DNA from: a virus
Length of the DNA stretch: 52,949 bases
IMG/VR virus record: IMGVR_UViG_3300045120_000139
Coordinates: 1 to 52,949 of that record
Strand: one strand, 5' to 3'
The notes beneath the pieces are model-generated. The model made no database searches. It had not been told where the DNA came from and was given only the letters and a program-made list of their open reading frames with translations. The translations under genes and the position numbers were made by a program. Below, piece by piece: positions 7,325-16,252 of the stretch (position 1 is its first letter; every line of letters begins with the position of its first letter).

Positions 7325-8100
7325 TGATCATCCACAACTGCGCTCAGGGTTCACCGGAATGGCATCAGGCGCGCTGCGGAGTGATCACGGCGAGTATGTT
7401 CTGCGTGATCCGCAAACGCGTCGGCTGCCTGACCGATCAGCAGCAGCGATTCGTCGACGCGGTGCGCGCCGGCCGCGACGAGAGGGGTGCGATGGAAGCG
7501 GCTGGCTATAAGGCCAAGCCGCGCGCCGAGGGCATCGAGCGTGCGCTGGCCGGCGAAGTCGTCGGCGACTACTCGGACGCGGCGAAGGACTACGCCTTCC
7601 GCTTGGCCGTGGAGCGCATCAGCGGCGAACCGCTCGATGAGCAGTTCCAGACGTTCGCCATGCGCCGCGGCAACGAGCTCGAGCCGGATGCGCGGTTCGC
7701 TCACGAGATGGCCGCCGGCGTCACCGTGCGGCGTGCTGGCTTCGTCTCCACCGATGACAACGCGTTCGGCGGCAGCGCCGACGGCTTGATCGGCGAGGAC
7801 GGTGGCAGCGAGTACAAATGCCTGATCGATCCGGCCAGGCTGCGTCATGTACTGATCGATAATGACACCTCCGAGTTCACGGACCAGGTGCAGGGATGTC
7901 TCTGGCTGACCGGCCGCAAGTTCTGGCACTTCGCGCTTTATTGCCCCGCGCTGGCGCCGATCAGCAAGGAACTCTGGTGGAGAGAGTTCAAGCGAGATGA
8001 CGCCTACATCGAGCGCATGGAAGCCGACCTGGTCGCGTTCAAGACGCTCGTCGACAACAACGAACGCCATCTGCGCGAAGACGTGCGAATCGCCGCATGA
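7324..8100 (+). CDS. YqaJ/lambda-exonuclease-type recombination nuclease
   Basis: 258 residues. The fold signature is complete: GSPEWHQARCGVITASMF at the N-terminus, E120 in RRGNELEPDAR, and the metal site D153 plus E163-x-K165 (SADGLIGEDGGSEYKC). It would resect double-stranded ends to give single strands for the ERF protein. Residues 36-70 are an insertion that looks like the helix-turn-helix start of Terminase_2 small subunits (LTDQQQRFVDAVRAG... AGYKAKPRA). This is unusual for the family. Confidence 0.88.
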   Translation: MIIHNCAQGSPEWHQARCGVITASMFCVIRKRVGCLTDQQQRFVDAVRAGRDERGAMEAAGYKAKPRAEGIERALAGEVVGDYSDAAKDYAFRLAVERISGEPLDEQFQTFAMRRGNELEPDARFAHEMAAGVTVRRAGFVSTDDNAFGGSADGLIGEDGGSEYKCLIDPARLRHVLIDNDTSEFTDQVQGCLWLTGRKFWHFALYCPALAPISKELWWREFKRDDAYIERMEADLVAFKTLVDNNERHLREDVRIAA

Positions 8101-8333
8101 AAGGCAATGCAATTGCCATCCTAGCCGCGCTCGAATCTGGCCTGCAGATTGTGCCTGACATCGAGCGTGCGACGGGTATCGCGAGGGCATCGATCTGGGC
8201 GCGATTACACGAGTTCAAGCGCATTGGCGTTGTCCGGCCGATTCGATTGCGCAAGACGCTCGGGCGTGGCCGGAATGGTGAAAAGTACAAACGCTATTTG
8301 CTGATTCGCCTCGCAGGCTGGCGCGAAGCCTGA
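8097..8333 (+). CDS. Small winged-helix-like DNA-binding protein
   Basis: 78 residues, ATGA overlap with the exonuclease stop. It contains a likely helix-turn-helix, DIERATGIARASIWARLHEF, followed by GVVRPIRLRKTLGRGRNGEK, which resembles a basic wing. It could regulate the early operon or bind DNA during recombination (inference). No specific family can be named. Confidence 0.6.
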   Translation: MKGNAIAILAALESGLQIVPDIERATGIARASIWARLHEFKRIGVVRPIRLRKTLGRGRNGEKYKRYLLIRLAGWREA

Positions 8334-8362
8334 TGTCTTTCCAACTTGTGGAGAAAATTCCC

Positions 8363-8893
8363 ATGCTGTTCGAATTCCAGAAGCAATGCACCGTCGAGCA
8401 CGTCAACGTTCGCCGCGGCACGAATGAAGAATCGAAGGTCGCGGTCGATGTGAAGCTGTCGGTCGAGGATCTGTCCGCGAAATGCGCTGGCGCGGTCCTG
8501 CGCGCGAACTCCGAAGAGGAAGTGCTCGACGCGTTCTTCGCCAACGACGAGGACCAGAATATGCGCTTCCTCGGCCTGACTTCCATTCCCATTGACGAGT
8601 TCTGGGAAGGCCAGCACCAGATCAAGATATCGAACGGCGGCAAGCTGCGTGTCGCGAAGCTGCACAAGGTTATCCTGGCGCCGCGCGCGAAAGGTCTCTT
8701 CAGCTGCAGTTTCACCGTGACGATCGAAGACCCGCCCGAAAACTTCCTCGAGCAGATCGCGAAGAAGCTGCATACGTCGTGCGCGGTCAAGTTGGAACAG
8801 GAAGCCGAGCTCGACCTGAAGAAGCCGCAGGACGAAGGCAAGAAACCCGGCGCAGTGAAGAAGTCCGAGCCTGTGCAGCGGACGTTGCAGTAG
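8363..8893 (+). CDS. Hypothetical protein of the recombination cassette, 176 aa
   Basis: ATG 8363 is preferred because GGAG lies about 9 bases upstream. An in-frame ATG at 8333 overlaps the previous stop and would add 10 residues. The body is acidic with beta-rich character (ESKVAVDVKLSVEDL; LFSCSFTVTIEDPPENF) and the tail is Lys/Pro-rich and ends VQRTLQ. By position beside ERF and exonuclease genes a single-strand-binding role is possible, but no motif proves it. Confidence 0.6.
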   Translation: MLFEFQKQCTVEHVNVRRGTNEESKVAVDVKLSVEDLSAKCAGAVLRANSEEEVLDAFFANDEDQNMRFLGLTSIPIDEFWEGQHQIKISNGGKLRVAKLHKVILAPRAKGLFSCSFTVTIEDPPENFLEQIAKKLHTSCAVKLEQEAELDLKKPQDEGKKPGAVKKSEPVQRTLQ

Positions 8894-8898
8894 CGGCC

Positions 8899-8997
8899 AT
8901 GGGCGACATGGGCGACTTCTGGCGCGACGTGAAGGCACAAAAGCGTGCTCTCGCGAAACTCGAACGCAAGCTGGCGTTACCGGAGCCACCGAAATGA
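8899..8997 (+). CDS. Micropeptide, 32 aa
   Basis: ATG 8899, 5 bases after the previous stop. Sequence pattern: acidic start MGDMGDFW, then a basic helix KAQKRALAKLERKLAL. Its TGA overlaps the next ATG (ATGA). It is supported mainly by packing in the operon. Confidence 0.45.
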   Translation: MGDMGDFWRDVKAQKRALAKLERKLALPEPPK

Positions 8998-9233
8998 CCA
9001 CTCAAACGCGCGAACAGCCGAACACGCCTGAGAGTGGGGCCTTTCAGCGTGGCGATTTGGTGATCTGCAAGTGCGCTGGCGGCAAGGTGCGGCAGAACGT
9101 GGTGTGGGCCGTGGAGGGATGCTACGTCGCGGTATGCAGTGAACAAACATACCCGTTACTACTGGCCGATGTTCCCGGCACGCCGCAGCCCATCCGGTTC
9201 CCCGCAAGCGATGTTAGTAAGGCCACCGCATGA
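8994..9233 (+). CDS. Hypothetical protein, 79 aa
   Basis: ATG 8994 overlaps the preceding stop. Contains GAFQRGDLVICKCAGGKVRQN and YVAVCSEQTYPLLLADVPG, suggestive of a small beta-barrel domain. Three cysteines, no clear zinc motif. No family recognised. The stop overlaps the next start. Confidence 0.6.
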   Translation: MTTQTREQPNTPESGAFQRGDLVICKCAGGKVRQNVVWAVEGCYVAVCSEQTYPLLLADVPGTPQPIRFPASDVSKATA

Positions 9234-9466
9234 ACCTCTCGGCTGTTCGCGCTCTCATCATCGCACTCGTGGTCAACGGCACCCAACACCAAGCCACGGA
9301 GCTGCACTTTCAGCGTTCCGGTGCAGTCGCCTCATGGTGGGACGAGGGTGGAGTAACGAGGGTGTGTAGGCCGGTGGAGGGTTATAGGTTTTCATTTGAG
9401 GGCGCGAACATCTCGTGCCGGGAAGTCTGGCCTGACTTGATACACGTTGACGGATTTGGAGGGTGA
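9230..9466 (+). CDS. Hypothetical protein, 78 aa
   Basis: ATG 9230 (ATGA overlap). N-terminal hydrophobic helix AVRALIIALVVNG, then a polar C-terminus with WWDEGGVTRV and DLIHVDGFGG. Function is unknown. The bases around its start (GGCCACCGCATGA) recur at the possible gene at 10743, suggesting an old partial duplication. Confidence 0.55.
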   Translation: MNLSAVRALIIALVVNGTQHQATELHFQRSGAVASWWDEGGVTRVCRPVEGYRFSFEGANISCREVWPDLIHVDGFGG

Positions 9467-9469
9467 CAA

Positions 9470-9703
9470 ATGGCTCTTAGTTCTCGCATCACCTGTGAAA
9501 GCTGCGGAGAAGTGGCAACCGTTATGCACTCTCCGTCAACGTACCCAACGATTTGCGGCCAATGCCTAACGAAGGAAAGGCAGACGGAACGCGATAAGCA
9601 TTTTACAAAGCTGGACGCGCTATCAATCGAGGAACGCCTGCGCTTGGTTGAAGCGTGGATTTACGACTACCGACCGCAGTATGTGCGGCCACCCAGGTAC
9701 TAA
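9470..9703 (+). CDS. Small zinc-ribbon-like protein, 77 aa
   Basis: ATG 9470. The N-terminal half has two CxxC pairs (CESCGE and CGQC, residues 9-12 and 29-32) that could bind one zinc ion. The C-terminal half is helical and charged (LSIEERLRLVEAWIYDY). Likely nucleic-acid or protein binding (inference). Confidence 0.65.
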   Translation: MALSSRITCESCGEVATVMHSPSTYPTICGQCLTKERQTERDKHFTKLDALSIEERLRLVEAWIYDYRPQYVRPPRY

Positions 9704-9718
9704 ACGGAGACTACGCAA

Positions 9719-9919
9719 ATGACAACGACTGTGAAGATTCATGTGAACGGCAAATACCGCGCAACGGTGACTCAGGACGACCGGGAACCTGTGATTGTCG
9801 AAGGCAACTACAACGGCGGATCGGGCGAAAAATCGTTCTATCTGCCACATCCGGCCAAGGGGACATTCGTTGTTTCCGAGGAACAGGTCAAGGACGGCGA
9901 CGAACGGCCTGCCGGGTAA
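9719..9919 (+). CDS. Hypothetical protein, 66 aa
   Basis: ATG 9719 with GGAG about 10 bases upstream. A small beta-rich protein (VKIHVNGKYRATVTQDD; REPVIVEGNYNGGSGEK). No domain recognised. A 67-base gap to the next gene shows nothing clear. Confidence 0.6.
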   Translation: MTTTVKIHVNGKYRATVTQDDREPVIVEGNYNGGSGEKSFYLPHPAKGTFVVSEEQVKDGDERPAG

Positions 9920-9986
9920 GCGTAGGCGTGGCACGGGTGACGTGCGGGGCTGTGGTGGATGACGTCGCTTATCGAGGGTTTGAGAA

Positions 9987-10730
9987 ATGACTACTGAACT
10001 AAAAATCATCTTGCGCGCAGTGGTCGGTTCGACGGTCCACGGTACGAACGTGGCGCAGCAGGACGACCGCGACGAAATGGCAATCGCCATCGAGCCGCCG
10101 CGTCTGGTGTTTGGCCTGACGCACTGGGAAACGACCGTCGAGCGCACGCAGCCGGAAGGCGTGCGTTCCGGGCCGGGCGATCTGGACTTGGTAATCCACT
10201 CGCTGCGCAAGTATTGCAGGCTGGCAGCCAAAGGTAATCCGACGATGCTGCTGCCGCTATTCGTGCCTGAGGACGCGATTGTCGAAATCACAGATACGGG
10301 TCGGTCGCTCATGAACTGCCGCAACATGTTCCTGTCGCGCGACTGCGGCAAGGCGTTCCTTGGCTACATGATCGCGCAGAAGTCGCGGCTTGAGGGCACG
10401 CAAGGCGGGCGGCATGGCTCGCGGCCTGAGCTGGTCGAGAAGTACGGCTTCGACACCAAGTACGCCGGGCATGTGATCCGCCTCGGCTACCAGGGCTTGG
10501 AACTGATGCAAACCGGCAAGCTAAGCCTCCCAATGGCCGCGCATCACAGCGCCGACGTGCGATCTATCCGCACTGGCGGCTGGACGCTGGATGGCGTGCT
10601 AAACCTTGCTGGCGAGCTTGAGCGCGACTTGCGTGACTCGCTCGATACCGGATTCCTGCCAGAGCATGCGGACGAACAGGCTATCAACTGCTTTTGCTCG
10701 AACGCCTACCTGAAGGAATGGGGTTATTAG
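9987..10730 (+). CDS. COG3541-like nucleotidyltransferase
   Basis: 247 residues. The N-terminus has the polymerase-beta-type pattern GSTVHGTNVAQQDDRDEMAI (about residues 14-33), where GS and paired Asp residues bind metal and nucleotide. The C-terminal part includes KYAGHVIRLGYQGLELM and LSLPM, as in predicted nucleotidyltransferases of the COG3541/YcgL group. It would transfer a nucleotide to an unknown acceptor. Related genes are common in large and temperate phages. It lies near the end of the early operon. Confidence 0.75.
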   Translation: MTTELKIILRAVVGSTVHGTNVAQQDDRDEMAIAIEPPRLVFGLTHWETTVERTQPEGVRSGPGDLDLVIHSLRKYCRLAAKGNPTMLLPLFVPEDAIVEITDTGRSLMNCRNMFLSRDCGKAFLGYMIAQKSRLEGTQGGRHGSRPELVEKYGFDTKYAGHVIRLGYQGLELMQTGKLSLPMAAHHSADVRSIRTGGWTLDGVLNLAGELERDLRDSLDTGFLPEHADEQAINCFCSNAYLKEWGY

Positions 10731-10742
10731 TCAGGCCACCGC

Positions 10743-10829
10743 ATGACCCGAGAGATTTTCGCGCTCCTGCCAACCGCCACCCAACCACCCATGCGGCCCT
10801 CTATGGGCAGCTGGGTGGAGTGCGAATAG
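10743..10829 (+). CDS. Possible micropeptide, 28 aa
   Basis: ATG 10743 to TAG 10829. Peptide begins MTREIFALLPTA and is Pro-rich in the middle. The start context resembles that of the gene at 9230. The ribosome site is weak. It may be a non-coding remnant. Confidence 0.25.
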   Translation: MTREIFALLPTATQPPMRPSMGSWVECE

Positions 10830-10860
10830 CTGTGAAACGTTGAACCACTGGAGCTAAGAA

Positions 10861-11118
10861 ATGACCATTTCTCAACGTGAAGCGCATCGACTGCAAAAGC
10901 GCGTGAAGGAATTGGAATTGCATCTGGAGCATCAGCGCAACCGGTTCTCTTCCGAGTGGCCTGGTGGTGTGCATCTTGGCAACGTCATTTGGAACGGCGC
11001 TGACCACATTCCTTCAGCCGTCTATACGGCGCGTGCGCTCGGACATGCGGTTGTTCTCGTGAGTGTCAGCAAGACCGAATTCAGCTTGCGCGCCGTTCCG
11101 CTGGGCAAGCCGATCTAG
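10861..11118 (+). CDS. Hypothetical protein, 85 aa, last early gene
   Basis: ATG 10861 with GGAG about 9 bases upstream. Residues 5-30 form a charged amphipathic helix, REAHRLQKRVKELELHLEHQ, likely a coiled coil. The rest resembles a small alpha/beta unit ending RAVPLGKPI. No family recognised. It converges on the tail genes. Confidence 0.6.
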   Translation: MTISQREAHRLQKRVKELELHLEHQRNRFSSEWPGGVHLGNVIWNGADHIPSAVYTARALGHAVVLVSVSKTEFSLRAVPLGKPI

Positions 11119-11127
11119 CACCCCACC

Positions 11128-11158
11128 CCATAGTGGCGACTATGGCGGAGATTCTCCG
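11128..11158. terminator. Two adjacent hairpins between convergent operons
   Basis: Stem 1 pairs CCATAGT (11128-11134) with ACTATGG (11139-11145) around a 4-base loop. Stem 2 pairs CGGAG (11146-11150) with CTCCG (11154-11158). They sit at the meeting point of the plus-strand early operon and the minus-strand tail operon and overlap the tail gene stop. There is no T-run, so they may be a weak bidirectional terminator or a 3'-end stabiliser. Confidence 0.35.
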
Positions 11159-12027
11159 AAGCTGATCGGCGAGATGAAATATTCGTTGTCATCCCCGTCA
11201 AGCTCGATTGCCGAGTCCAGGTTCCCAATCATGAAGGTACGGCAAAGCCGCTGTTCGCTGATGGTCGACGCGTCAATCGTGGCGGGCGGAGCGTGCCTGT
11301 TCGTGGCGTTGTTTCGTGCGAGGTAGGTAGGGATGATGACGCAGGTCGAATCCTCGGCCAGTGGGTACATGACCTTTTGGAAGTCGTCCTGATCGCTGCG
11401 AGGACCGATGGCTTCCTCCTCAGTCATCGGCGTGATGTTGAGACTCGGTGCCTGGTAGGCCTTAACTGCCCAGGGCCAGTTCTGGTTCTCGTGCGACTTG
11501 CGCTGTAGCAATCCACCTTGAAGCGCGATCTTCAGGTTCTGCTTTACTCCCCAGTCAGATCCCGCACCCCACCAGAGTTCACCGAGATCGTATAGGCCAT
11601 CGTGAATGGCGAATGGCGAGCCGTTCTTGTCGTCATGGATGGTCAGCACAAGCTCGTCGATAGACGCCGCAGGGAAGACCGCAGGCCGACGCGTGGCGCC
11701 ATTCGGATGGGTGACGGTCCGCTTGCCTAGCGCATTCCCGCCTAGGACCACCGGAGAGCTTGCAAGCTTGCCTGCGAACTCGACCTTAACCCCTTCAGGT
11801 ATCAAATTCTCCGTGGATAGCCGCGGACTCAGGAAAGCCGCCGAGCGCGCATCGATGGGTGTGGTGAATGAGGCCGTGACGACAAGCTGGCCCGAAGAGT
11901 CGCCGCCCCACCGAATTCGGCAACCGGAAGCTGGCTGACCGTTGATTAGGTCGTCCGGGTCTCCGATGAATGTTCCGCCGCTGATGCTCCACACAACTGA
12001 GGCTGGTCTTCCATATCCAATATGCAT
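11140..12027 (-). CDS. Distal tail protein / possible receptor-binding protein, 295 aa
   Basis: Last gene of the tail operon, starting one base after the 883-residue tail protein gene ends. It contains WSISGGTFIGDPDDLINGQPA, DGLYDLGELWWGAGSDWG and TIPTYLAR-like beta-rich segments rather than enzyme motifs. By position after the tail tip gene it is a candidate tip or fibre adhesin (inference). No catalytic site is visible. Confidence 0.6.
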   Translation of the reverse strand: MHIGYGRPASVVWSISGGTFIGDPDDLINGQPASGCRIRWGGDSSGQLVVTASFTTPIDARSAAFLSPRLSTENLIPEGVKVEFAGKLASSPVVLGGNALGKRTVTHPNGATRRPAVFPAASIDELVLTIHDDKNGSPFAIHDGLYDLGELWWGAGSDWGVKQNLKIALQGGLLQRKSHENQNWPWAVKAYQAPSLNITPMTEEEAIGPRSDQDDFQKVMYPLAEDSTCVIIPTYLARNNATNRHAPPATIDASTISEQRLCRTFMIGNLDSAIELDGDDNEYFISPISFGESPP

Positions 12028-12028
12028 G

Positions 12029-14680
12029 TCACAACCCCCAAAATGTTAGCGTGGCGATGCCATCGCTCGGCTGTTCATTGATCCCGACAAGCAGCAGCTT
12101 CTGACCTGTCGCAAGCGTGGGAATGGCTTCGTAGGTCACAATCCAGACGTCGCCGATTTCGAATGACCTGCCCTGCTTTGCGAGCACTGCGCCAGTGTAG
12201 AAATTGCGCTGTGATTCGTAGAGCTTGCAGACGCGAGTGATTTCCGCCTGACCATCAGCCTCGCGGTCGAGCTGAGATTCCTTCGCGGCAACGCTCAGCG
12301 CATACTGGTATTTCGGCGACAGCACGGCATTGGCCGTCACAGTCCATTGGAAGCGCTGCTCGAGCTGATTGCGCAAGATCTGCGGAACATCGTCGAGGGA
12401 GACGTTGGTGAAGTCGGCTTCAGAATATGGGTCGTAGTTCTTGCACCCACTCATCCGTGTCGTCAGGTTTTCGGCATCGTCAGGCTTAGGCGTAAGATAG
12501 CCTTGAAAGTCGTTCGCAACCAGCGAGCCAGCCACTACGCCGTCATCGACATCCTCCGGCGCGAATAGACGAACCGCGGTGACCTTCTTCGAACGGTTCA
12601 GGAAGACATCAGCCGTCCACGAGTCGAGCACCAATCGCGCCACGTCCATAACTTGCGGCGTTTCATTCTCACTGACGTGGACTCCGCACTTATAGCCTGT
12701 GCGATCGTCAATATTCGTAGCGCCATCCGCGGCGTAATCGTTATCGACAAGCGGGCCGTGATCGATGAATAGGTCTTGAAGCATTGCATCTAGGCCTGGC
12801 CCATCGAGCGTGACGTTCTGCGCAAGGTCAGGCAACCGCACCAGACGGATGCTGGTCACGTCCAAAACGGAAGTGATATTGCCAGTCCCTTGAATCATGT
12901 TGTTGCAAAGGAATCCGAAAATCAGCGGCCGCGTGACGATGTCCTTGCTGGTGAAGGTGCCGCGGTAGGTAACTGGACCTGTGGTCGGGCCGCTATAGTT
13001 CTGCGGTGTCGGAATGTCGAATCGTTTCCAGATGTAGAACTGGAATGAATTGCTGTCGACGCCCCCGAAGCAGAGCTGAGCTGGAGGGATGTCGATTGGC
13101 TCGTTCTGCGCATCAACACCAGGACCGTAGTACGGCGCATTCTTGACGATGACCTCGAAGGCAACGCTTTCTCCAGGGTCGATGGTCAGCGTGTCGTGCT
13201 TGAGACGGTAGACGGTGTCCGCACTCTGTCCCTGATGGATGTATTTGTTCGGTGCAGCGCCAGTGAGCTGGAAGATCGTGTTCGGCGGATCCGGTGAGAA
13301 GTAACCCCCTGCCGCAGTCCAATGCAGCGGCCAACCATGCGCCCCTGTGGTCGTGCTACCGAACACGCCATCGCCTGAGAGGATGTCGGTGTCGGTCTCT
13401 ATGAAGGTTCCGCCGAATGTCGTTGTCTCTGCCGTGACCTTTGCTGTAGGAGCTATGGTTGCGGTGAAGCTCCTTCCATCAGGCTCAACGGTATAGTCAA
13501 TCGTGTAGCCCCATTCCCTGCCACCGTGACGCCATTTTCCAACCGCGGCGATGAACTCATCGCCCGCAGCCATCGTGAGGCCTTTGTAGAACGGCGGCAC
13601 ATAGGTGCGGCAGATGCCTCCGCTAAACGGCCATGGCTTCCCCGCGACCGCTGGATCCGCATTCGGGGCGAACAGCGGGCGCACGAGTTGGGATTGCAAT
13701 AACCCCAGCTTGTCGTTGCACACAAGCAGCTTTGTCTGGTCAGTCGGCTGCTCGCAATGGTCAATGATCGCATCGAGGATTGGCGTTGCCGTTGAGAACG
13801 CCTCGCCCTGGTACACATTCGAGATAGTGACTATCTGGTCACGAATGTCGAGCTCCATGAGCTCGTCATAGTCGTGATGCGGGTCAAGTATCGTGAACTG
13901 AATCTGCCCACCACGCTGCAGCTGCGACGGAGCGCTCGCGCCCCACGGCCAGAACTTAACTCCTCGGGTAAGCGTTACAACAGACTGCGCGTGATCGATG
14001 TCGCCCTGATACTTCTGATTCGGCGTGTCGTCATCGCCTGCGCACGTATAGGGTTCCGTGGCGAGGTAGAGAGGATCGAGACCTGTACGCGCATGGAACC
14101 AACCATCAACGCCCGTGGCTGGATATCGCTGCGGCGTCTGTCCAGCATTCGCCCATACCGCAAGGTCGCCAGGGATGCCGCTAACTGTGGCGGCGTAGTA
14201 ATACGGGATTGGTCCGGCGCTCTCGGATGGCAGATCGATCGTGCCGATGTGCGTGCCGTTCTTCGAGAACGATAGCGTTTGCCTGACCTGATTAAGCACG
14301 ACGCCTATATAATCATTCAGCGTCCATGAGGTGAAGTGCGCGATGACGGCACCGTTGTGCCAGACATAGCCATCCGGTTCAATGCCCCAGCCGTGGGCGT
14401 CCTGACCGACGAACTTGTTGAACGCTGCCTGCCCGTCGACGACTCCGACGCAGACTCGATGCCCGGAAGAAGAGGACGCGATGACATCTGCCGCAGCTTT
14501 TCCGTTCGGAGAATAGATGTAAAACTCGACACTAGCAGCGCCTGACCCAACTCCGAATTGCGACCGCGCCATGCGGTGTTCGTCAACCGTGAACTTGGTC
14601 TGCAGTATCGTGTCGTTGACGGACAAAACGAGTCTAGCCCCCAGCGAGGTTTCGCTGAAGGCGGAGGGATTGTTTTTCAT
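12029..14680 (-). CDS. Large tail-tip protein with SPRY-like N-terminal domain
   Basis: 883 residues. Residues about 30-180 look like a B30.2/SPRY or lectin-type beta-sandwich (HRVCVGVVDGQAAFNK; DGYVWHNGAVI; LSFSKNGTHIGTIDLP). The rest is a long beta-rich structural protein with no enzyme motif seen, as in central tail tip or hub proteins. It is coded directly after the Ig/collagen-like protein and before the last tail gene, the position of lambda-type K/I/J genes. The SPRY-like domain could bind host surface sugars (inference). Confidence 0.7.
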   Translation of the reverse strand: MKNNPSAFSETSLGARLVLSVNDTILQTKFTVDEHRMARSQFGVGSGAASVEFYIYSPNGKAAADVIASSSSGHRVCVGVVDGQAAFNKFVGQDAHGWGIEPDGYVWHNGAVIAHFTSWTLNDYIGVVLNQVRQTLSFSKNGTHIGTIDLPSESAGPIPYYYAATVSGIPGDLAVWANAGQTPQRYPATGVDGWFHARTGLDPLYLATEPYTCAGDDDTPNQKYQGDIDHAQSVVTLTRGVKFWPWGASAPSQLQRGGQIQFTILDPHHDYDELMELDIRDQIVTISNVYQGEAFSTATPILDAIIDHCEQPTDQTKLLVCNDKLGLLQSQLVRPLFAPNADPAVAGKPWPFSGGICRTYVPPFYKGLTMAAGDEFIAAVGKWRHGGREWGYTIDYTVEPDGRSFTATIAPTAKVTAETTTFGGTFIETDTDILSGDGVFGSTTTGAHGWPLHWTAAGGYFSPDPPNTIFQLTGAAPNKYIHQGQSADTVYRLKHDTLTIDPGESVAFEVIVKNAPYYGPGVDAQNEPIDIPPAQLCFGGVDSNSFQFYIWKRFDIPTPQNYSGPTTGPVTYRGTFTSKDIVTRPLIFGFLCNNMIQGTGNITSVLDVTSIRLVRLPDLAQNVTLDGPGLDAMLQDLFIDHGPLVDNDYAADGATNIDDRTGYKCGVHVSENETPQVMDVARLVLDSWTADVFLNRSKKVTAVRLFAPEDVDDGVVAGSLVANDFQGYLTPKPDDAENLTTRMSGCKNYDPYSEADFTNVSLDDVPQILRNQLEQRFQWTVTANAVLSPKYQYALSVAAKESQLDREADGQAEITRVCKLYESQRNFYTGAVLAKQGRSFEIGDVWIVTYEAIPTLATGQKLLLVGINEQPSDGIATLTFWGL

Positions 14681-16225
14681 TTAGGCTAGGCGGACCCACT
14701 TGTTAGCGGCAGCGCTTGAATTCCATTGGAATAGGAATCCTTGACCGCCGGACGGAACCGAGGTCGGCATCGGTAATGCGCTGGTGTCCAGATTTCCGCC
14801 CAAGGTTAGACTCGTGACGGAATCGTTGATCACGAGCCACTGAAACGGTGAGAAGACCGGATTGCCTGCGAATGGGTCATTGATGTTTACCGTAAGCGTG
14901 CTGAGCGGACCAATCAACCCGACGAAGAATGTAAAAGCGTTCTGTGCGCAGACTCCGACTTGGTTTACCGTTGAGCCATCGGTGATGCCGCCCTGAACTT
15001 CCGAATCATTCTCAATCGTCGCGTAGAGCCCGCCGCTGGTGTCCGTCGTGATGATGTTGCCGGGGTCGCCTGAAATCGTTGCGCCTGATCCTGTTGGTCC
15101 AGTCGCACCAGTTGCGCCAGTGCTACCGGTTGGGCCAGTGGCACCCGTTGCCCCTGTCGGCCCTGTTGCTCCACCACCACCTGAACTTGTTGAGGAACTC
15201 AGGTCGTAGACAACAGCTCCAGCGACATTGGTTCCGGTGACGTCTACGCTCCCGTCACTGCTATGGATTTGTATACTCCGCGGATTCTGCGGACCGAGAT
15301 CGCCTGAGCCATCCTTCGCGCGAATCGCAAATTGCGGAGCCGCAACCGTTACCGGGAGAGTCCCGAACAATGTCAGCGTTCCACCGAGAGCATCGGTTAT
15401 CGTGCCGTCTGGGAAATAGGTAAGGATCGCTCCCGTCGTCGGAGCAACCGGTGCGCCATAGATCGTCAATCCGCCACTGTTCAAATCGAACGTATAGAGG
15501 AGGCCGTTTGGCAATACGCCGTTTGCGTTGAACCCAGTCAGGACGAAAGAACCTTCCCCACCGGTCAGCGTGAAATGCTGTTCTCCGGATACGCCGCCTG
15601 TGAAGTAGTACGTCGGGTCATCAGGATCAAGGCTCATGCCGCTGACAAAGTTCAGCGAGCATCCGATATCGAGAGTGTCGCCGCTTCCAGCATCAGTCGC
15701 AGTCACGGTGAAAGCGTATTGCTGAGTTCCGGTATGCGTGCCGCTTAGCAACCCACCGGACGTGAGAGAAATGTCGCCAGGGATTGAGCCGGACGTGATC
15801 GCATACGTCACAGCGCCAGCGTTTCCACTGACCTGAAACTGGTACGAATACGGAACAGAGTCTTCGCCATCAGGAAGCGGGAAGGCAGACTCGAAGTTCA
15901 GGTTCGCAATTACGTCGAGCGTCCAACTAGACGAATATGTGTTCGTCTCGTCATCCGTAACCGTGGCAGTTACGACGCTGTGACCTTGCGCGGTCGGGGT
16001 TCCCGTTATTTCACCCGTCGCCGTGTTGAGCGTAAGGCCCGCAGGAAGTCCAGTAGCCGCATAGGTGAATCCACCAGCACCGCCGGTGCCTGCGAGATAG
16101 AGGAACATCGCCGCGAGCGCGGTACCGATATACAGCTTGCCGCTGATATGCATGGCCAAACCCAGTGGAGGAACACTCGTGGGATTGTTCCGAATCGCGA
16201 TGGTGGTGACAATACGTGGTTTCAT
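14681..16225 (-). CDS. Tail protein with Ig-like (He_PIG) and collagen-like segments
   Basis: 514 residues. Segments such as YAATGLPAGLTLNTATGEITGTPT and TYAITSGSIPGDISLTSGGLLSGT fit putative-Ig (He_PIG) repeats (residues about 50-200). A collagen-like GATGPTG array lies near 350-382, followed by a beta-rich C-terminus. Such modules extend phage tail-tip proteins. It is the first gene after the tape measure and immediately precedes the large tip protein. Confidence 0.75.
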   Translation of the reverse strand: MKPRIVTTIAIRNNPTSVPPLGLAMHISGKLYIGTALAAMFLYLAGTGGAGGFTYAATGLPAGLTLNTATGEITGTPTAQGHSVVTATVTDDETNTYSSSWTLDVIANLNFESAFPLPDGEDSVPYSYQFQVSGNAGAVTYAITSGSIPGDISLTSGGLLSGTHTGTQQYAFTVTATDAGSGDTLDIGCSLNFVSGMSLDPDDPTYYFTGGVSGEQHFTLTGGEGSFVLTGFNANGVLPNGLLYTFDLNSGGLTIYGAPVAPTTGAILTYFPDGTITDALGGTLTLFGTLPVTVAAPQFAIRAKDGSGDLGPQNPRSIQIHSSDGSVDVTGTNVAGAVVYDLSSSTSSGGGGATGPTGATGATGPTGSTGATGATGPTGSGATISGDPGNIITTDTSGGLYATIENDSEVQGGITDGSTVNQVGVCAQNAFTFFVGLIGPLSTLTVNINDPFAGNPVFSPFQWLVINDSVTSLTLGGNLDTSALPMPTSVPSGGQGFLFQWNSSAAANKWVRLA

Positions 16226-16252
16226 TTGTTTTTCGTTATTTACATTCTGCGG

